Of a stretch of 7,706 bases of DNA, positions 1-6,473 are shown one piece after another. Position 1 is the stretch's first letter. Every line of letters starts with the position of its first letter. The DNA is from an uncultured Lachnospiraceae bacterium. Lineage in GTDB: Bacteria > Bacillota > Clostridia > Lachnospirales > Lachnospiraceae. The translations under genes and the position numbers were made by a program. The DNA lies in contig CAJUSO010000085.1 in assembly GCA_910588965.1 (NCBI GenBank), forward strand, positions 1 to 7,706, read 5' to 3'. The notes below the pieces were generated by a model. That model made no database searches and was not told the origin of the DNA. It worked only from the letters and a program-made list of their open reading frames with translations.

Positions 1-93
1 TGCAAATCTGACGTCCCGTTGCTTGCTGCAATGCAAATCTGACGTCCCGTTGCTTGCTGCAATGCAAATCTGACGTCCCGTTGCTTACTGCAG
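1..93. repeat. 31-bp direct tandem repeat, three copies
   Basis: Three head-to-tail copies of a 31-bp unit lie at 1-31, 32-62 and 63-93. Each begins TGCAAATCTGACGTC. The first two are identical. The third differs by G to A near its end and in its last base. There is no spacer between copies, so this is not a CRISPR array. The unit length is not a multiple of three, so any reading frame cycles through all three phases. The array touches the window edge and may continue to the left. No gene can be tied to it here. Confidence 0.93.
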
Positions 94-159
94 GGTTTGG
101 GCTGCCCTATTTTTCAGTAAGCGCACAGTTACGGAAAGGGCGTGCCTACAAAACACCCC

Positions 160-200
160 ATTGGTACGTTAGGCTAAGCCTTCCAACCCTTCCTACCAAT
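160..200. repeat. Imperfect inverted repeat with nested stem
   Basis: ATTGGTA (160-166) is complementary to TACCAAT (194-200), and the interior holds the short palindrome AGGCTAAGCCT (171-181). It lies just beyond the terminator at 209-245. It has no U-tract, so it is not a typical terminator. It may be structured RNA or chance; the rest of 94-210 shows no gene. Confidence 0.35.
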
Positions 201-208
201 TAATCCAG

Positions 209-245
209 AAAAGGCCGGCTGATCCCAAACGTACCAGCCGGCCTT
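209..245 (-). terminator. Intrinsic terminator of the glycerophosphotransferase gene
   Basis: AAGGCCGGCTG (211-221) and CAGCCGGCCTT (235-245) form a perfect 11-bp GC-rich stem with a 13-nt loop. Read on the minus strand the stem runs into TTTT (209-212) and then CTGG. It lies about 150 nt past the stop codon of the gene ending at 395. The U-tract is short. The stretch between it and the gene (246-394) holds nothing else that I can support. Confidence 0.72.
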
Positions 246-394
246 CCTGCCTCTTTGCCCTATCACGGTTCCCTGCCTTCTTCCCTTTTTACACATATGC
301 CCTTATCTTATAGCTACCCCCACGCCTCTTTTTCACTATGCATCTTCCATGCCTTTTACTCCCTATATGCGTATCCTGCACCTTCCGGCCTCCC

Positions 395-2737
395 CTAGCC
401 TTCCGGCCGGGACGCCTGCACCAGCCCCTCTATCATGTCCACAATCCTCTCCGATGCATGGCCGTCATCCACGCAGCCCCTTGCAGCCAGGAATTGATCG
501 GTAGCCCTTCGGTAGCGTTCCAAGTCAAAACCCAGGATACTTTTCTCCAAAGTGTCATTGCTGCTGCAGATGGGGAACGGCGTTTCCTGCAAAGGATAAT
601 AGAATCCCCTGTTTTCCTTATAATTCTCTATGTCAGGCGTATAGAGGAACCCTGGCTTGTACCTTAACACATAATCACAGATCCAGCTGGAATAATCCGT
701 AATGCCCACTTCGGCCGCCATCATCAATTCCTGGATGTCCGGATACAGGCTTGCATCCAACACATAAGGCAGGCTGCTCGCCACTGCCCTCTTGCGGCCG
801 GAATGGTGCGCCCGCCCCAATACGGCCCATTTGCCCCCAAAGCGCTTTTGTAACGCGCGCCTCAGCCGGTAGAAATCAATCTTTTCAAACAAAACTTCTT
901 CTGTTGCCTTGCGGAATGTCGGGGCATATAAGGCCAGCTGCACATCTGCCGCAATGCCAAAATACCTGCAGACTTTATCTTTTATCTTGGCAACCTCACT
1001 GTCCGGCAAAAAGAAAATATCATTCCTTGCATGGCCTAAAACCTCAACCGGGTTTTCCTGCCAAAAAGACGTGCGGTATACCATCGTCTCGAAGCTGCTG
1101 TTGGAAATACAGATATCGGTTAACGCGCCGCATAAAAAGCCTTTTGCATTCCGCCTCTTATCCTGCACAACATCAGGCCCTATTTTTTTCAGGCCCAAAG
1201 AACCATGCATCGTCTGGATATAAGTCTGCCCCTTTTTCTTATCTACAAATCCTTTCGGAAAATTAAATGCATTGTCAACCCAAACCTGCGCCCTGCTCAG
1301 TTCATCATAATACGCCTTTGTATGGAACTTAACCAGCTTCACCCCTGGCGGGAACTCCCCCGCCACTTGCCCTGGATCCTTTAACGTAACCCACACCAGG
1401 CTCCAGGGAAGGCGCCTGCGGCGTATTTCCTCCGCAATGTACTTTGGGTTGCATGTATAGCTGCCCTGAAAAGAAAAAAAGAGGATTTTCCCTTTTTCGG
1501 TTGGGTTCTCGGCCATTGTCCCGGCATAAAAATGCCGGATATAAAAACGGACTGCAAATGCTTTGGCGCCTCGCATGCACCGCAGGAACAGCCTCTTCCC
1601 CCTCCGGAAACGGGAAATCACGTACCTCCTCCACCGCTTGTATTTTTTCTTCAGTTTTACCTTTGCCTTCCTCCATTTTTTCTTGGTACGGAACGGTAAA
1701 TTTGCCGCCTTTACCCACAGCAAATCCTTGTGGGTCTTTCTTGGGATTTTGGGATACTCCTGGTTAAACTGCGCCTTCCAACGGTCAATATCATCCTGCC
1801 GTAAGCGGATTTCCGTCACAAGCGCCCCGTTTATCATATCCTCCAGTTTTTCCGGGATGTCGTCACGTTCACATATACACAGATTATTGGTTTCATGGAA
1901 ACCCCTTGCCCTGTGGTCAATGGCAATAATTATGCTGCGCACCTTATGCTGTAGCGCATAGACGCCGCCATGGAGGCGCGTCCCCACATAATCAATGTCC
2001 CCGGCATCCAAAATTTCCTTATATTTTTTCATGGAGCATATCCTATGGATATCCCCCACGTCTTCAAACGTATCCAAATAAGGCTCGTCCGCACTGGTCT
2101 GGCTCCAAAAATACAATTCCTCATAATTGTCACGCAGTATGCGTATCAGATCCAAATCCCGTTTACGGTTCCGCTGCGCCTTATACCCGCTTAAGCTAAA
2201 GACAACCCGGCTTGCCTTCTGTGTAGGGATCTGCTTACAAAATTCCGGCGTTATTTTCCATAAAGTAGGGCATCCTGTATTAATCGCTTGGAACCCCGCT
2301 TCCTCCAACAGGCGCTTGCTCTCTTCATCCCTAACGCTATGGCAGAAATCCGGCCTGAGGATTCTCTGGTACATTTTCTTGGAATAACGGGTAACCTTGC
2401 CTTCACTTAAGGTCGTGCCGACGCCTGCCATGATGCAATTGTCATAAAGCCAGCTATCCAGCTTGCCTATGGGCCATTGCGGCTGCGTCTTCTTGATATC
2501 ACGGCTCAATAAATTTGTACCCATAATCAGCTTAAAATCCGCATCGTAGGCAAATTGGATTTTCTGGCTTCCATTCACATACCTTTCCCGGGGCAAATTC
2601 TTCATATGGGTGCCAAACCGCATGATAAAACAATTATCCAGCAGGAATGCCATCTGTTCTTCAAGGCATTGTAATATAATCTCATCGCCGAGATTCGTCG
2701 TACCAATGGCTGTATCAAATACGACTACTTTTTTCAT
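395..2737 (-). CDS. Fused polysaccharide pyruvyl transferase / CDP-glycerol glycerophosphotransferase family protein
   Basis: A 780-residue protein with two enzyme domains. Residues 1 to about 300 look like the polysaccharide pyruvyl transferase family: an N-terminal NLGDEII motif (15-21), GVGTT (105-109), HSVRDEES (133-140) and the GTRLHGGVYAL block (252-262). Residues 349-392 are a very basic linker. Residues about 417-770 match the TagB/TagF CDP-glycerol glycerophosphotransferase family: QTMHGSLGLKKIG (508-520) with the conserved His-Gly, GHARND (568-573), APTFR (605-609), GRAHH (641-645), PDIQELMMAAEVGITDYSS (666-684), RGFYY (710-714) and ASERI (761-765). Such enzymes transfer polyol phosphate from CDP-activated donors to surface polymers at the inner membrane face; the basic linker could favour membrane binding (inference). 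The ATG at 2737 is chosen over the in-frame ATG at 2779 because GGAAAGGAAAAG lies just before it. It has its own promoter and terminator. Acceptor, donor and whether both domains are active are unknown. Confidence 0.9.
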   Translation of the reverse strand: MKKVVVFDTAIGTTNLGDEIILQCLEEQMAFLLDNCFIMRFGTHMKNLPRERYVNGSQKIQFAYDADFKLIMGTNLLSRDIKKTQPQWPIGKLDSWLYDNCIMAGVGTTLSEGKVTRYSKKMYQRILRPDFCHSVRDEESKRLLEEAGFQAINTGCPTLWKITPEFCKQIPTQKASRVVFSLSGYKAQRNRKRDLDLIRILRDNYEELYFWSQTSADEPYLDTFEDVGDIHRICSMKKYKEILDAGDIDYVGTRLHGGVYALQHKVRSIIIAIDHRARGFHETNNLCICERDDIPEKLEDMINGALVTEIRLRQDDIDRWKAQFNQEYPKIPRKTHKDLLWVKAANLPFRTKKKWRKAKVKLKKKYKRWRRYVISRFRRGKRLFLRCMRGAKAFAVRFYIRHFYAGTMAENPTEKGKILFFSFQGSYTCNPKYIAEEIRRRRLPWSLVWVTLKDPGQVAGEFPPGVKLVKFHTKAYYDELSRAQVWVDNAFNFPKGFVDKKKGQTYIQTMHGSLGLKKIGPDVVQDKRRNAKGFLCGALTDICISNSSFETMVYRTSFWQENPVEVLGHARNDIFFLPDSEVAKIKDKVCRYFGIAADVQLALYAPTFRKATEEVLFEKIDFYRLRRALQKRFGGKWAVLGRAHHSGRKRAVASSLPYVLDASLYPDIQELMMAAEVGITDYSSWICDYVLRYKPGFLYTPDIENYKENRGFYYPLQETPFPICSSNDTLEKSILGFDLERYRRATDQFLAARGCVDDGHASERIVDMIEGLVQASRPEG

Positions 2738-2796
2738 AAGCTTTTCCTTTCCATCCCTACAGATATACTGTTTTAACATATTTCCCGAAATTTTAT

Positions 2797-2883
2797 CTAA
2801 TGTGCATCTTTCCTATCACAATATCTGCAAAAAAAAAGCTTCTCATTCGTCATTTTCAGGCGTGCTAAGCTTTTTTCCTCCAT
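2797..2883 (-). other. Possible 28-codon leader ORF in the 5' untranslated region
   Basis: An ATG at 2883 opens a 28-codon frame starting MEEKSLARLK and ending at a TAG (2797-2799), upstream of and separate from the 780-residue gene. It lies wholly inside the predicted leader and runs across the terminator-like hairpin. From the predicted start of transcription (about 2890) the ATG would be only some 7 nt from the RNA 5' end, with little room for a ribosome site. It could be a regulatory leader peptide or a chance frame. Low confidence. Confidence 0.2.
2829..2876 (-). terminator. Terminator-like hairpin in the leader (candidate attenuator)
   Basis: On the minus strand AAAAAAGCTT (2876-2867) can pair with AAGCTTTTTT (2841-2832) around a 25-nt loop. 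The run of nine T continues to 2829. It sits between the promoter at 2897-2924 and the start codon at 2737, so it would act on the leader RNA of the 780-residue gene. The stem is AT-rich, with two G:C pairs, so intrinsic termination may be weak. Attenuation or antitermination is inferred only from its position. Confidence 0.45.
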
Positions 2884-2896
2884 AAATCCCTTTTAT

Positions 2897-2924
2897 ATTC
2901 TAACGCTACAAGAAATTTTGTCAA
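2897..2924 (-). promoter_or_regulatory. SigA-type promoter for the glycerophosphotransferase gene
   Basis: On the minus strand a perfect -35 TTGACA (2924-2919) is followed after 16 bp by a -10 TAGAAT (2902-2897), one base from consensus. The expected transcript start is near 2890, giving a leader of about 150 nt before the ATG at 2737. The -35 overlaps the stop codon (2921-2923) of the remnant reading frame upstream. Confidence 0.8.
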
Positions 2925-3220
2925 GTATTTTCATAGAAAAGATACGGATTTGCCAGAAAATGGCACCAGCCATGCAAACGCTTTTCTATGCCCCCATATT
3001 TTTCATTTATGGTTTCTGCGATTTGTCCTGTTTTACTGATATCCCTTCCGGTTCTTTTAACTACAACACCAATTTTCTCATCTGCCCAAGGTAAAACAAT
3101 CTCAACCAAACCTCCATCACGTATCCTTCTGATAAATAGACCACCAATCCGGGGGCTGCAAAAGAGGATTTGAGACGAAACCACAATACCAACACTGCCA
3201 ATATCCAATGTATACAGCAT
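2921..3220 (-). pseudogene. Unrecognised gene remnant or short hypothetical protein
   Basis: An open frame whose distal part (residues about 22-100 counted from the ATG at 3220) reads like real protein, with stretches such as GGLVEIVLPWADEKIGVVVK and HGWCHFLANPYLFYEN. The upstream part is formed by the 19-bp tandem repeat and the terminator region. No candidate ATG has a ribosome site: 3220 lies inside a repeat copy and 3295 lies upstream of the terminator hairpin. I therefore read it as the 3' end of a gene that lost its 5' part, with its stop codon merged into the next gene's -35 box. I do not recognise the family. It could still be a small expressed protein. Confidence 0.4.
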
Positions 3221-3255
3221 AGAAAACCGTATACAGCATAGAAAACCGTATACAG
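3211..3255. repeat. 19-bp tandem repeat, two copies plus a partial third
   Basis: The unit TATACAGCATAGAAAACCG occurs at 3211-3229 and 3230-3248 without change, followed by its first seven bases at 3249-3255. It abuts the terminator at 3256-3289 and the 5' end of the gene remnant. It looks like a local slippage duplication. Confidence 0.92.
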
Positions 3256-3289
3256 AAAAAGACGGCTTCCTTTGCCCTGGCAGCCGTCT
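3256..3289 (-). terminator. Intrinsic terminator downstream of the 243-residue protein gene
   Basis: AGACGGCT (3260-3267) pairs perfectly with AGCCGTCT (3282-3289), extended after one mismatch by CC/GG, with a loop of about 8 nt. On the minus strand the stem is followed by a U-tract (five T, 3260-3256, the first shared with the stem). It is about 210 nt past the stop of the gene ending at 3498, and it is the first good terminator after that gene. Confidence 0.78.
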
Positions 3290-3379
3290 CTTCATCTGCC
3301 TACAATAAGGGAACCCTCCTATCCCTGCCGGTTCCGCTTCATCGTTTGTGCTTTATACGTTTTCTCACTGCTCCCAGGC

Positions 3380-3406
3380 TCCCCAATCCGCCAGAACGCC
3401 AGGGAT
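3380..3406. repeat. 27-bp imperfect direct repeat, copy 1
   Basis: This begins TCCCCAATC and ends ACGCCAGGGAT. It matches 24 of 27 bases of the copy at 4296-4322, in the same orientation. The two copies bracket the gene at 3498-4229. Within 3296-3497 I also see a 6-bp inverted repeat GGAACC/GGTTCC (3310-3335) but no gene. Confidence 0.75.
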
Positions 3407-3497
3407 AGCTGCCCCCGTTCTTCTGCTTATTGGCATATCAGTTCCTCTTTTCCATATGGATTTTGGCTTCCTTTGGATGCTCCCTTGCCATATATTT

Positions 3498-4229
3498 CTA
3501 TTTTAAAGGCACGCCATTCCTTACATTATATAGGCCTTCCGTTTTTCGGATGTATTCGTCTTTTGCTGCCCTGTACATAGTACAGTTATGGAAAATAAGG
3601 AATTCCTCGTCACTTATTGATACTTTCGTTCCATCAATGATGTTTTTGTATATGTCATATGCTTTCCTTGTATCTCCCGTCATCTGTGCAATCAGGCTGC
3701 TACTGTTTTTAGAATGGTACGCATCGTATGCCGCTCTGTATTCTTCATTCTCCTCGGCTGCGGTTTTTGCCGTCCCGTCAGCAATCATAGCTTTTTTCTT
3801 TTCTATCAATGCATCCATCTTTTCCTTTGCACAAGCCTCTGCGGCTTTCTCCATATCCTCATCTTTATGGGAAGCCGTCGGGTCTGCCAACTGTTTCAGA
3901 CGGGACTCTATTTTAACCAAATCTGTAATCGTACTGTACGGGTCAACCATTTTCTCCCAGTTAACAGACAGTGGTTTATTCATTGAGCATACAGCGTTTC
4001 TGAACTCATCCAAATCAGAAGTGATATGTATCCATTCCATATCCGTGCTTGATTCTATTTTATCAGCCAAAAACTGTTTTCCTGCAATGGAAATGGATAC
4101 AGTATCCCTATTTGCGACAGCCTTCGCTTCGCTTTCAACCTTGCCGCCAACATGAGGCTCTGCCTCTCTTTCGCCTGCTGTCTTTGCATCGGATGCCTGA
4201 TTCATATAATGATTGATTTTAATTTCCAT
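3498..4229 (-). CDS. Hypothetical hydrophilic protein, 243 residues
   Basis: The start at 4229 is well supported: AAAAAAGGAG precedes the ATG by about 9 nt. The product has no signal peptide or membrane segment. Residues 1-40 are polar and probably disordered. A short segment DTVSISIAGKQFLADKIE (about 42-59) resembles a sequence style common in small clostridial proteins of unknown role. Residues about 95-190 are Lys/Glu/Ala-rich and likely helical, possibly coiled-coil (KEKMDALIEKKKAMIADGTA and onwards). The C terminus (about 190-243) is mixed. I do not recognise a family or catalytic motif. It appears to be a single-gene unit: no close upstream gene, a terminator downstream (3256-3289), and imperfect direct repeats on both sides. 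No clear promoter was found in the 70 bp upstream. Function unknown; cytoplasmic location inferred. Confidence 0.82.
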   Translation of the reverse strand: MEIKINHYMNQASDAKTAGEREAEPHVGGKVESEAKAVANRDTVSISIAGKQFLADKIESSTDMEWIHITSDLDEFRNAVCSMNKPLSVNWEKMVDPYSTITDLVKIESRLKQLADPTASHKDEDMEKAAEACAKEKMDALIEKKKAMIADGTAKTAAEENEEYRAAYDAYHSKNSSSLIAQMTGDTRKAYDIYKNIIDGTKVSISDEEFLIFHNCTMYRAAKDEYIRKTEGLYNVRNGVPLK

Positions 4230-4295
4230 AAGAACATACTCCTTTTTTACCTAATCCAATTGATTATCTCCGTTCCAAATCCGATACTCCCCGAT

Positions 4296-4322
4296 TCCCC
4301 AATCTGCCCGTACGCCAGGGAT
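4296..4322. repeat. 27-bp imperfect direct repeat, copy 2
   Basis: Partner of the repeat at 3380-3406, with three mismatches. It lies about 70 bp upstream of the start codon at 4229. Together the two copies span a unit of roughly 0.9 kb holding one gene. It could be a dispersed intergenic repeat of this genome or the mark of an insertion. Confidence 0.75.
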
Positions 4323-4457
4323 GCCTTGCCACCCCCATACCATCCAGACGTGCGCTAGAGCCACCCATTTCTATAGCCAAAAACACAAGGCCATGTTCCA
4401 ACCTTTCACTATCATATCGGAAGAATAAAGGGAATTTCTAACGTCTACTTCGTAAAT

Positions 4458-4496
4458 GGTTCATCTGGCTACGTGAACCGCAAATTTTTTTTTTTT
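4458..4496 (+). terminator. Hairpin followed by a 12-T run, no matching gene
   Basis: GGTTCA (4458-4463) pairs with TGAACC (4474-4479) around a 10-nt loop. Five bases later comes a run of 12 T (4485-4496). This is terminator-like for plus-strand transcription, yet there is no plus-strand gene in the window. It could end a small RNA starting in the gap at 4323-4457, or be a relic. The stem is short and the T run is offset, so confidence is low. Confidence 0.3.
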
Positions 4497-4521
4497 CAAG
4501 CCTAAACCGCACTTATTTTAT

Positions 4522-4607
4522 GATTCCCTGCTGGGCAGCACAAACGGGAATCCCATCCATCTCTTCCGTGTCTGCCAGATAGATGGATTGATGTGTCTTT
4601 ATCCATC
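4522..4607. other. Cluster of alternative stem-loops in the 3' intergenic region
   Basis: The outer stem GATTCCC/GGGAATC (4522-4528, 4546-4552) contains an inner TGCT/AGCA stem. Next, ATCCATCT (4555-4562) can pair with AGATGGAT (4581-4588), while the same GATGGAT can instead pair with ATCCATC at 4601-4607, so two of the hairpins exclude each other. This lies downstream of the collagen-like gene. No protein gene is visible in 4230-4733; this cluster and the other hairpins listed are what that gap holds. Confidence 0.4.
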
Positions 4608-4615
4608 ATATCGAG

Positions 4616-4652
4616 AAAAGACGGTACAGCCCTTGTAATCGGTGCTATACCG
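4616..4652 (-). terminator. Probable terminator of the collagen-like gene
   Basis: On the minus strand CGGTATAGC (4652-4644) pairs with GCTGTACCG (4630-4622), nine pairs including one G:U, with a possible inner CC/GG. It is followed by TCTTTTCTC. It lies about 80 nt after the stop codon at 4734. The T-tract is short and interrupted, so termination may be partial. Confidence 0.5.
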
Positions 4653-4678
4653 CCTAATCTGAAATCACTTCCTTACCA

Positions 4679-4706
4679 CCGCAAACTTTGATGTTTACGG
4701 GCTTTT
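4679..4706 (+). terminator. Weak plus-strand hairpin with T5
   Basis: CCGCAAAC (4679-4686) and GTTTACGG (4693-4700) form a stem with one mismatch and a 6-nt loop, followed on the plus strand by GCTTTTT. No plus-strand gene precedes it. It may limit antisense transcription into the collagen-like gene, or be chance. Confidence 0.25.
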
Positions 4707-4733
4707 TAAACTCCCTGGGATGGGCTTGGAATA

Positions 4734-6422
4734 TTAGGTGTAAACCAGGCTGGCACTTGCAATTCCCATAATCCTGTCAATCCTCTCTGGTTCGCTTGAC
4801 GTTGCAGAAAATACCAGCAGTAGCCTTGCGTTCTTCTCTACCGTCCTGTTCTTCCTGACCTCACCTTTCAATAGCGTCCCAACGGGTGTTTCATCCGTAA
4901 TGGTTGGCGTTAGGGTAACCAGCGTTTCTTCAATAGGTGAAAATATATTGCTCGCCTCCCCAGCTTTGTAAAGTTGTGCTTTTACCGTGGCAGCAGAAAT
5001 CACCTCGGGCGCCAGGGGAATGGCGTTGAAAAAAGCACTCAGGCTATTAATCTCAATAGCGAAAGGAACCGTAAAATAAAAGCCGCTAACATATCCCATC
5101 ATATTTTCTATGTTTATTGTAGAGGTTAACGGCCCTGACATCTGTCCGCTGGATCCAAAACCGATAAAAGACAGTATGCCTGGAAGGCCATCCTGGGTCG
5201 TTGTCATCAAAATATGGTTTCCTGATGTAAAGAGGAGCATTTTTTCTGCTGATGCTATACCTGCAGGGCCCGTGGCTCCGGTCGCTCCAGTCGCTCCGTC
5301 AGCCCCGGCTGGGCCCGTTGCCCCAGTTGCCCCAGTCGCTCCAGCTGGGCCCGTGGCTCCAGTCGCTCCAGCTGGACCCGTGGCTCCGGTCGCTCCGTCA
5401 GCCCCGGCTGGACCCGTAGCTCCGGTCGCCCCAGTCGCCCCGTCAGCTCCGGCCAATCCCGTAGCCCCAGTCGCCCCAGCTGGACCCGTGGCTCCGGTTG
5501 CTCCGTCAGCCCCAGCTGGACCCGTGGCCCCGGTTGCTCCGTCAGCCCCGGCTAGACCCGTTGCCCCGGTCGCTCCAGTCGCTCCAGCTGGGCCCGTAAC
5601 TCCAGTCGCTCCAGCTGGACCCGTGGCTCCGGTCGCTCCAGTTGCTCCAGCCGGGCCCGTGGCTCCATCAACCCCGGCTGCGCCCGTGACCCCGGTCGCT
5701 CCAGTCGCTCCAGCTGGACCCGTGGCTCCGGTTGCCCCGTCAGCCCCGGCTGGGCCCGTTGCCCCGGTCGCCCCAGTCGCTCCAGCTGGACCCGTGGCTC
5801 CGGTCGCTCCGGTCGCTCTGATTGGGCCTTCATCCCCTTGACACCCTTTCGGTCCTTGAGCTCCAATCGGGCCAACTTCACCCTGAATGCCCTGTGGGCC
5901 GGTTACGCCCTGCGGCCCCATGGCTCCGCTTGGGCCGGTAGGCCCTGCAGGACCAGGAATCCCTCTAGGCCCCGGAGGGCCGTCATCTCCCTGAGGACCC
6001 ACAGGGCCCGCAGGACCCATAGGACCTGCAGGGCCCGCAGGGCCTATATCCCCTTTAGGACCTTCACAGCCGGGGTCACCTTTCGGCCCCATTTCGCCAC
6101 GGACCCCCTGAATCCCTTGCATTCCCTGAGGGCCTGCGTAGCCTCTCGGGCCATCGCAGCCTCTCGGGCCTGTATTTCCGGTAGGTCCTATCGGTCCTGT
6201 ATTTCCTCTGGGACCCCTTGCACCAGGAACGCCTGGAATACCCTGTGGGCCAACCGGACCTGGTTCCCCTCTGTCTCCCTTAGGACCGGGACACCCAGCA
6301 TCCCCTCTGATACCTTGAGGACCTGCCGGTCCCTGGTCGCCTTTGGGGCCCATAGGGCCACGGAGGCAGCTTGAAGGTTGTTCCTGAGTCTGATTGCAAT
6401 CACATGAATTATTTTGATTCAT
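4734..6422 (-). CDS. Collagen-like repeat protein with BclB-type C-terminal domain (putative exosporium/spore-surface protein)
   Basis: A 562-residue protein. Residues 1-21 are a short polar leader with Cys 7, 9 and 19. Residues 22-201 are 60 uninterrupted and varied Gly-X-Y triplets (GPMGPKGDQGPAGPQG and onwards). Residues 202-204 are RAT, a break in the Gly register. Residues 205-390 are 62 more triplets, about 36 of them GAT, with GPA and GAD. Residues 391-562 are a globular domain (SGFYFTVPFAIEINSLSAFF, ATVKAQLYKAG, PVGTLLKG, ARLLLVFSA) resembling the domain that ends BclB-like collagen proteins. Known relatives form trimeric, often glycosylated filaments on the exosporium; the Thr-rich tract would suit O-glycosylation (inference). 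No signal peptide or membrane segment is visible, as expected for mother-cell-made spore coat proteins. The start at 6422 is preceded by AAAAGGAAGTGA; the in-frame ATG at 6503 lacks such a site and lies beyond the candidate promoter. Confidence 0.93.
   Translation of the reverse strand: MNQNNSCDCNQTQEQPSSCLRGPMGPKGDQGPAGPQGIRGDAGCPGPKGDRGEPGPVGPQGIPGVPGARGPRGNTGPIGPTGNTGPRGCDGPRGYAGPQGMQGIQGVRGEMGPKGDPGCEGPKGDIGPAGPAGPMGPAGPVGPQGDDGPPGPRGIPGPAGPTGPSGAMGPQGVTGPQGIQGEVGPIGAQGPKGCQGDEGPIRATGATGATGPAGATGATGATGPAGADGATGATGPAGATGATGVTGAAGVDGATGPAGATGATGATGPAGATGVTGPAGATGATGATGLAGADGATGATGPAGADGATGATGPAGATGATGLAGADGATGATGATGPAGADGATGATGPAGATGATGPAGATGATGATGPAGADGATGATGATGPAGIASAEKMLLFTSGNHILMTTTQDGLPGILSFIGFGSSGQMSGPLTSTINIENMMGYVSGFYFTVPFAIEINSLSAFFNAIPLAPEVISAATVKAQLYKAGEASNIFSPIEETLVTLTPTITDETPVGTLLKGEVRKNRTVEKNARLLLVFSATSSEPERIDRIMGIASASLVYT
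5253..5816 (-). repeat. Low-complexity tandem coding repeat (Gly-Ala-Thr collagen tract)
   Basis: This codes for residues 203-390 of the collagen-like protein. Short blocks encoding combinations of GAT, GPA and GAD recur with near-identical DNA in 9-bp steps, mixed in irregular order. Substitutions within the array give GVT, GLA, GAA and GVD. The near-identity makes it prone to slippage or recombination that changes length in frame, and hard to assemble from short reads, so the true copy number may differ from what is shown. Confidence 0.9.
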
Positions 6423-6473
6423 AAAATCACTTCCTTTTTGGAAAATATACTGAAAAATACCTTTTTCATAAAA

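Noticed and set aside
1..93. CRISPR array
   Set aside because: Copies are head to tail with no unique spacers, and no cas genes are near.
1329..1718. Second minus-strand frame of 129 codons inside the glycerophosphotransferase gene
   Set aside because: It lies wholly within the well-supported gene in another frame and shows only low-complexity basic and acidic stretches from the linker region.
2738..2779. Longer start of the 780-residue protein at 2779
   Set aside because: The ATG at 2737 has a better ribosome site and starts directly on the first strand of the domain (MKKVVVFD).
5110..5841. Long plus-strand open frame rich in Pro-Ala-Val (APVAPVAP pattern)
   Set aside because: It is the exact antisense of the Gly-Ala-Thr collagen tract; the repeated GGN-GCN-ACN codons simply lack stops on the other strand. 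It has no ribosome site or domain.
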